DNA of 64,000 nucleotides. Origin: Sanderia malayensis (taxonomy: Eukaryota; Cnidaria; Scyphozoa; Semaeostomeae; Pelagiidae). How positions within the stretch are numbered: the stretch's first letter is position 1; the number at the start of each line of letters is the position of its first letter. A program made the position numbers and the translations under genes. This document shows positions 60,958-64,000 of the stretch, in pieces. The stretch spans positions 186,001 to 250,000 of the forward strand of contig RQOL01000498.1 of assembly GCA_013076295.1 (NCBI GenBank), in the 5' to 3' direction. The notes below the pieces were generated by a model, which worked only from the letters and a program-made list of their open reading frames with translations, was not told where the DNA came from and searched no databases.

Positions 60958-61163
60958 GGTTAACGGACGATTAACGGACGGATAACACCATAGTCCATAG
61001 TTATTCAGTAATAAATTTGACGAATAACACGGTTAACGGCATATTCTTATAAATATTATAACTAATATTTTAAAATAATTGCCGTTAACCGTGTTAATCG
61101 TGGAATTTAGTACTGAATGACTATAGACTATGGTGTTATCCGTCCGTTAATCGTCCGTTAACC
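60958..61163. repeat. 206-bp palindrome between transposase and Rep genes
   Basis: Near-perfect inverted repeat: GGTTAACGGACGATTAACGG at the left edge and its reverse complement at the right, centred near 61060. The arms hold tandem TTAACGGACG motifs; the apex is AT-rich and includes taatatttta on one strand and taatatttat on the other. It lies upstream of Rep and is kept in the second copy (51197-51407). Candidate Rep origin; a palindromic MITE nested in the ancestor is the main alternative. Confidence 0.8.
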
Positions 61164-61307
61164 GTGTGTTATTCGTTGGGCAGATTAAATTAGAATCCCG
61201 TAGCAGTTGTCATAATCATGAAATAATTCGTTTCGTTGTGTTCGTATTGATACAGATACATTGAAAACATTACATTTGCTGTCAATCGTTAGTGTTCTAC
61301 GTTAATG

Positions 61308-62387
61308 TTAATATTTCAGCCTTCTCCCTTTTGATGCAATTATGTCGGCTATACGTTTGGGAAGTGAAAGAATTGTTTTGTCTATTTTCCACTTTGGTAT
61401 TCTGTTCATAGTCTCAATGATTCTATCCTGAAACTCCTGCTTTGACTCTCTCGTGATATTCTGTTGCACGGCATCTTTTTCTAATTGTTTTCGGACAAGA
61501 TGAAAGAAGTTTTCGATTGGGTTTAAATCAGGGCTACGAGGTGGTATTGAAAACAGATCTGCTTCTACGTCCTCCATTGCTTCTTTTGCCGATGAGCTGT
61601 TTTGAGAAGGATCTCCGTCCTGTAGAAATATCCTTGAATTTTTATTGGCCTTTTTAACCATCACATCAAAGTTTTCACGAAGAAACGTTGCAAAATAATC
61701 TCCATTCATTTTTTCATACGGTACAGCTGCAATCACTCCTTCTTCAAAAGATATGGCCACAATTAGCTTCACATAATTTCCTCCTGTTCCGCATTTGCTG
61801 CCTTTTGCAACGCAGCCTGCCAATAGCCCTTCGCATGGGCGTCTCCAAACTCTGCCTGAAGGTGCAAGACCTTGCGACTTAGGATTTCTCTTGTACACGA
61901 AACTGACCCCATCTAAGTAAAAAGCGATTGTATGTGTCCACAAACTATTGGTGTGCTTCAGCATGACCATTTTTGCAAATTGGATCCTTTTTTCTCTGTC
62001 ATCTGCAGACATTAGACCTTTTCTGCGAGTTTGCAAATATCGGTATCCATTGTTATTTAAAAATCTGTTGATTGTCCTGGTTGATACATGATCCACCCCA
62101 GAAACCTCCATGAGTCGCTTAATTGTCCAATTTGGTTCTTGTTGTCGCAGTATTTGCAATTGTCGCAATAAGTTGCGCTTGCTCCTTTCATCGAGCTTTT
62201 CAGGCCGATGGTGTACATATTTTTTAACTGTTGTTGTGCGGCTAACTGGTTCTTTTTTAATACGATATATTTGTGCTCTTGATACACTTAGTTTAGAGGA
62301 AAGCTCCCATACACTTTCTTTGCTCAATTTAATATATGCCCTCACATAGGGGGGAATAGGTTTGTGATACACCATGTTGATAAGCAC
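61308..62387 (-). CDS. Tc1/mariner-type DD34E transposase
   Basis: 359 residues. An N-terminal helix-turn-helix region (VWELSSKLSVSRAQIYRIKK, 26-45) and a second one near 87-115 would bind the inverted termini. DDE catalytic core: Asp159 (FYLDG), Asp257 (LQDGDP) and Glu292 (SPDLNPIE), with 34 residues between the last two. Length is normal for the family. It would cut and join at TA dinucleotides, which agrees with the TA flanks of the element. It ends 573 bases upstream of the Rep start on the same strand. The true start may be Met5. Confidence 0.92.
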   Translation of the reverse strand: MLINMVYHKPIPPYVRAYIKLSKESVWELSSKLSVSRAQIYRIKKEPVSRTTTVKKYVHHRPEKLDERSKRNLLRQLQILRQQEPNWTIKRLMEVSGVDHVSTRTINRFLNNNGYRYLQTRRKGLMSADDREKRIQFAKMVMLKHTNSLWTHTIAFYLDGVSFVYKRNPKSQGLAPSGRVWRRPCEGLLAGCVAKGSKCGTGGNYVKLIVAISFEEGVIAAVPYEKMNGDYFATFLRENFDVMVKKANKNSRIFLQDGDPSQNSSSAKEAMEDVEADLFSIPPRSPDLNPIENFFHLVRKQLEKDAVQQNITRESKQEFQDRIIETMNRIPKWKIDKTILSLPKRIADIIASKGRRLKY

Positions 62388-62597
62388 TTGTCAATTTTTT
62401 CCACGATAACAGCTCTTGAGAAAAACTTTAATAATCTGACGTCACAATAGGAGTCTGGTGCCGACTTGATAAGTATTGATTAGTTAATTATAGACCTTCC
62501 CCTAATTCTAGAAATGGTATACTCCAAAAGCACCCTAAGCTATTCTAATAGCTCGTATCTCCACTCCACCATGAGAGGGCTTTTGTGTCAAGAAAAG

Positions 62598-62863
62598 ACA
62601 ATCCTCGCCATAAGGTGTGAGACAGTAAAAGAATGCTCTGAATTTTCTCACATGTCCCGAAAAAAATCGACCCCCCACCCCCTATTCAATGTTGAGGATG
62701 TTTGGAAAGTGTTTTTAGCACTCCCTGATAAACCTGTCCATCAAAAATAGCAACATTGATTTGGGGGGAGGGGGGTGGCTCTGTATTTTGGAAGAAAATT
62801 TTGTTTCTCATTGAAAAGTGATGAAAATTTTTCATTGTCTCAAGACCTTCTGTCAATGATTGT
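62598..62863. repeat. 266-bp terminal direct repeat, right copy
   Basis: I read no difference from 58675-58940. The inner edge is AAAAG|ACAATC and the outer edge GATTGT|AGT-TA. Confidence 0.9.
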
Positions 62864-62887
62864 AGTTATATGAATACAACAACAAAC

Positions 62888-63252
62888 CTGACAGGTAATC
62901 CCATGTCCTTTAGCATGCATCTATGATAAAGCAGGCTTCATTTCGGTTGTCACTTCAGGCATCACCTTCATTGCCCATGGCCAATACTTGCAAACAATGT
63001 TGCACCAAAAAAACTTCACTCCCGATGGCAGCATAAAGTTTTTGTGAATAAATAGCGAATAGCCATATATTTCACCCCTGAACATATTCACAGCTCTTTG
63101 TCCAATGCTGTGACGACAACTTGAAATTTCCAAGCCAGTTTCATCAATCGAACATTTCTTCTTGCCAACGTTCAATGCTGCTTTCCAAAATGACCCACCA
63201 CAGTTATTAGTAGATAATTTCTGCTTTACAAGAAGAATACACATATCAAAAT
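62888..63252 (-). pseudogene. KDZ transposase exon C
   Basis: Acceptor GTGAG|AT and donor GTCAG|GTTTG. It carries FDMCILLV (first core Asp region), NCGGSFWKAA, then CSIDETGLEISSCRHSIGQR, MFRGEIYGY and FFWCNIVCKYWPWAMKV, the signature blocks of KDZ transposases (DxTG...CRHG; GE.Y.Y; D..C.YWP). A TAG interrupts the conserved PALS-MHAKGHGITCQ end. The phase with exon B is correct (G + AT). Confidence 0.85.
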
Positions 63253-63399
63253 CTCACAACAAAGAATTCTTCATTGGTAGTAGCTTTCCATTAATCTTGT
63301 GCGAACATTCAAAACTTAGCATAGAAAAACATTAACCCAATCTAACGTAACATGACATCACAGCATTTTTGCAATTATAACAAATAACCATGTGTATAC

Positions 63400-63509
63400 C
63401 TACCGAACTTGCAGTACTGCCACGATCTTTATACACTTTTTGCACAAACTCATCTACCACTTCATTCTCGTAGATAAATTGTCCAGCATAGTAGCTTTTA
63501 TTGCGTCTT
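63400..63509 (-). pseudogene. KDZ transposase exon B
   Basis: Acceptor ATTTAG|AAGACG and donor GGTAG|GTATAC. It reads RRNKSYYAGQFIYENEVVDE and on to KDRGSTASSV. Phases match exon A (GT + A) and exon C (G + AT), which gives an unbroken frame over three exons. Confidence 0.75.
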
Positions 63510-63590
63510 CTAAATGTACAAAGAGAGTTATACAGGTTTTGCTATATAATTTTTAAGTATTTCATGTGTATAAGTATATTACCAACTCAC

Positions 63591-63764
63591 ACTCCTGCAC
63601 TTTTGTAACGATAAAGTTTGCAGTTTCCATCTACATGACACGAATGCTGACTTATGGAGCAACAAGGACACTTCATCCAATCCTTTCCCATCAACTTGTC
63701 TATTTCATATTGACAATACTTCCATTCTTTGAAAGCCAAGGAAAACAAATGGTTGTTTATTGTT
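63591..63764 (-). pseudogene. KDZ transposase exon A
   Basis: Acceptor TTGTAG|GTATC and donor GGAGT|GTGAGT. It reads FKEWKYCQYEIDKLMGKDWM, then CPCC, a histidine-rich gap and HVDGNCKLYRYKSAG. The CPxC...HVDGNxKLYR block is a hallmark of the KDZ N-terminal part. It is open. The gene continues beyond the window or into a weak exon near 63868-63985 (LVSSIPCQIYQLDILG), whose phase I could not reconcile. Confidence 0.8.
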
Positions 63765-64000
63765 GATACCTACAACATGAACAAAAAACATTTTGATCGT
63801 TAATTCTAACTAACAATGACATGGGTAACTATGGTAATGAAATAATGAAGGAAAACAATGATTACCCGAGAATGTCGAGCTGATAAATCTGACAAGGAAT
63901 TGACGAAACTAGTCTCTGATGAACCAGGCATTCGTTTTCCAAACGTATCTCAGAGTTTAAAAACGTCTTGATGAAACAAGTAATTACAGTTATTTACATT

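Larger units (their letters stand above)
58672..62866 (-). mobile_element. Rep/DDE composite element, full length
   Basis: A 4195-bp element bounded by ACTACAATC...GATTGTAGT and flanked by TA on both sides (58670-58671, 62867-62868), as expected for Tc1/mariner integration. The inverted termini are imperfect over about 30 bp. On the minus strand it encodes a DD34E transposase (61308-62387) and an HUH-SF3 Rep (59356-60735), with a large palindrome between them and 266-bp direct repeats at the ends. It lies inside an intron of a KDZ gene that is otherwise collinear, which fixes its limits independently. Both genes are uninterrupted, so the copy is likely young. Confidence 0.85.

Overview
The window looks like a repeat-dominated, AT-rich stretch of an animal nuclear genome. 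Genes are broken by GT-AG introns, there is a 100-base assembly gap (49628-49727), and nearly every recognisable protein is a transposon protein. The mix (Helitrons, an APE-type LINE, Tc1/mariner, a KDZ transposase, a Rep/SF3 gene) suggests an aquatic invertebrate, possibly a cnidarian. That placement is inference, and I see no clear conserved housekeeping gene.

Layout. 1-1115: decayed replication-protein-like coding remnant on the + strand. 1116-4650: head-to-tail, minus-strand, Helitron-like non-autonomous units with a 114-bp satellite. 6240-12000: autonomous Helitron 1 on the minus strand, nearly intact. 12000-17977: mostly anonymous DNA, with a 180-bp tandem repeat and one small two-exon candidate gene. 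17978-23740: three tandem Helitron-like units carrying a 14-bp minisatellite, joined at ...CTAG|TC... junctions. 23750-32350: autonomous Helitron 2 (+). 33000-36160: candidate unknown multi-exon genes. 38240-42760: two more Helitron-like units. 42840-49627: Helitron 3 (+), decayed and cut by the gap. 49728-50640: unknown ORF on the minus strand.

50963-62866 is the most interesting part. A 4195-bp element at 58672-62866 encodes, on one strand, a Tc1/mariner-type DD34E transposase and a Rep protein with an HUH endonuclease domain and an SF3-like helicase domain, the architecture of CRESS-DNA replication proteins. Between the two genes lies a 206-bp palindrome with short iterated motifs and an AT-rich apex. 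The element has imperfect ~30-bp terminal inverted repeats, a TA target duplication, and 266-bp direct repeats at both ends that I read as identical. It sits in a phase-0 intron of a KDZ transposase gene whose exons on both sides (62888-63764 and 58456-58573) still join in frame. A second, truncated and inverted copy lies at 50963-53088. Between the copies is a frameshifted LINE (about 54310-58345) inserted next to the KDZ exon.

How the parts may work together. Each Helitron pairs an HUH Rep with a helicase for rolling-circle transposition, and the small units with matching 3' ends are likely mobilised in trans. The Rep/DDE element appears to combine a rolling-circle initiator with a cut-and-paste integrase; this is inference, as is the idea that the palindrome is its origin.
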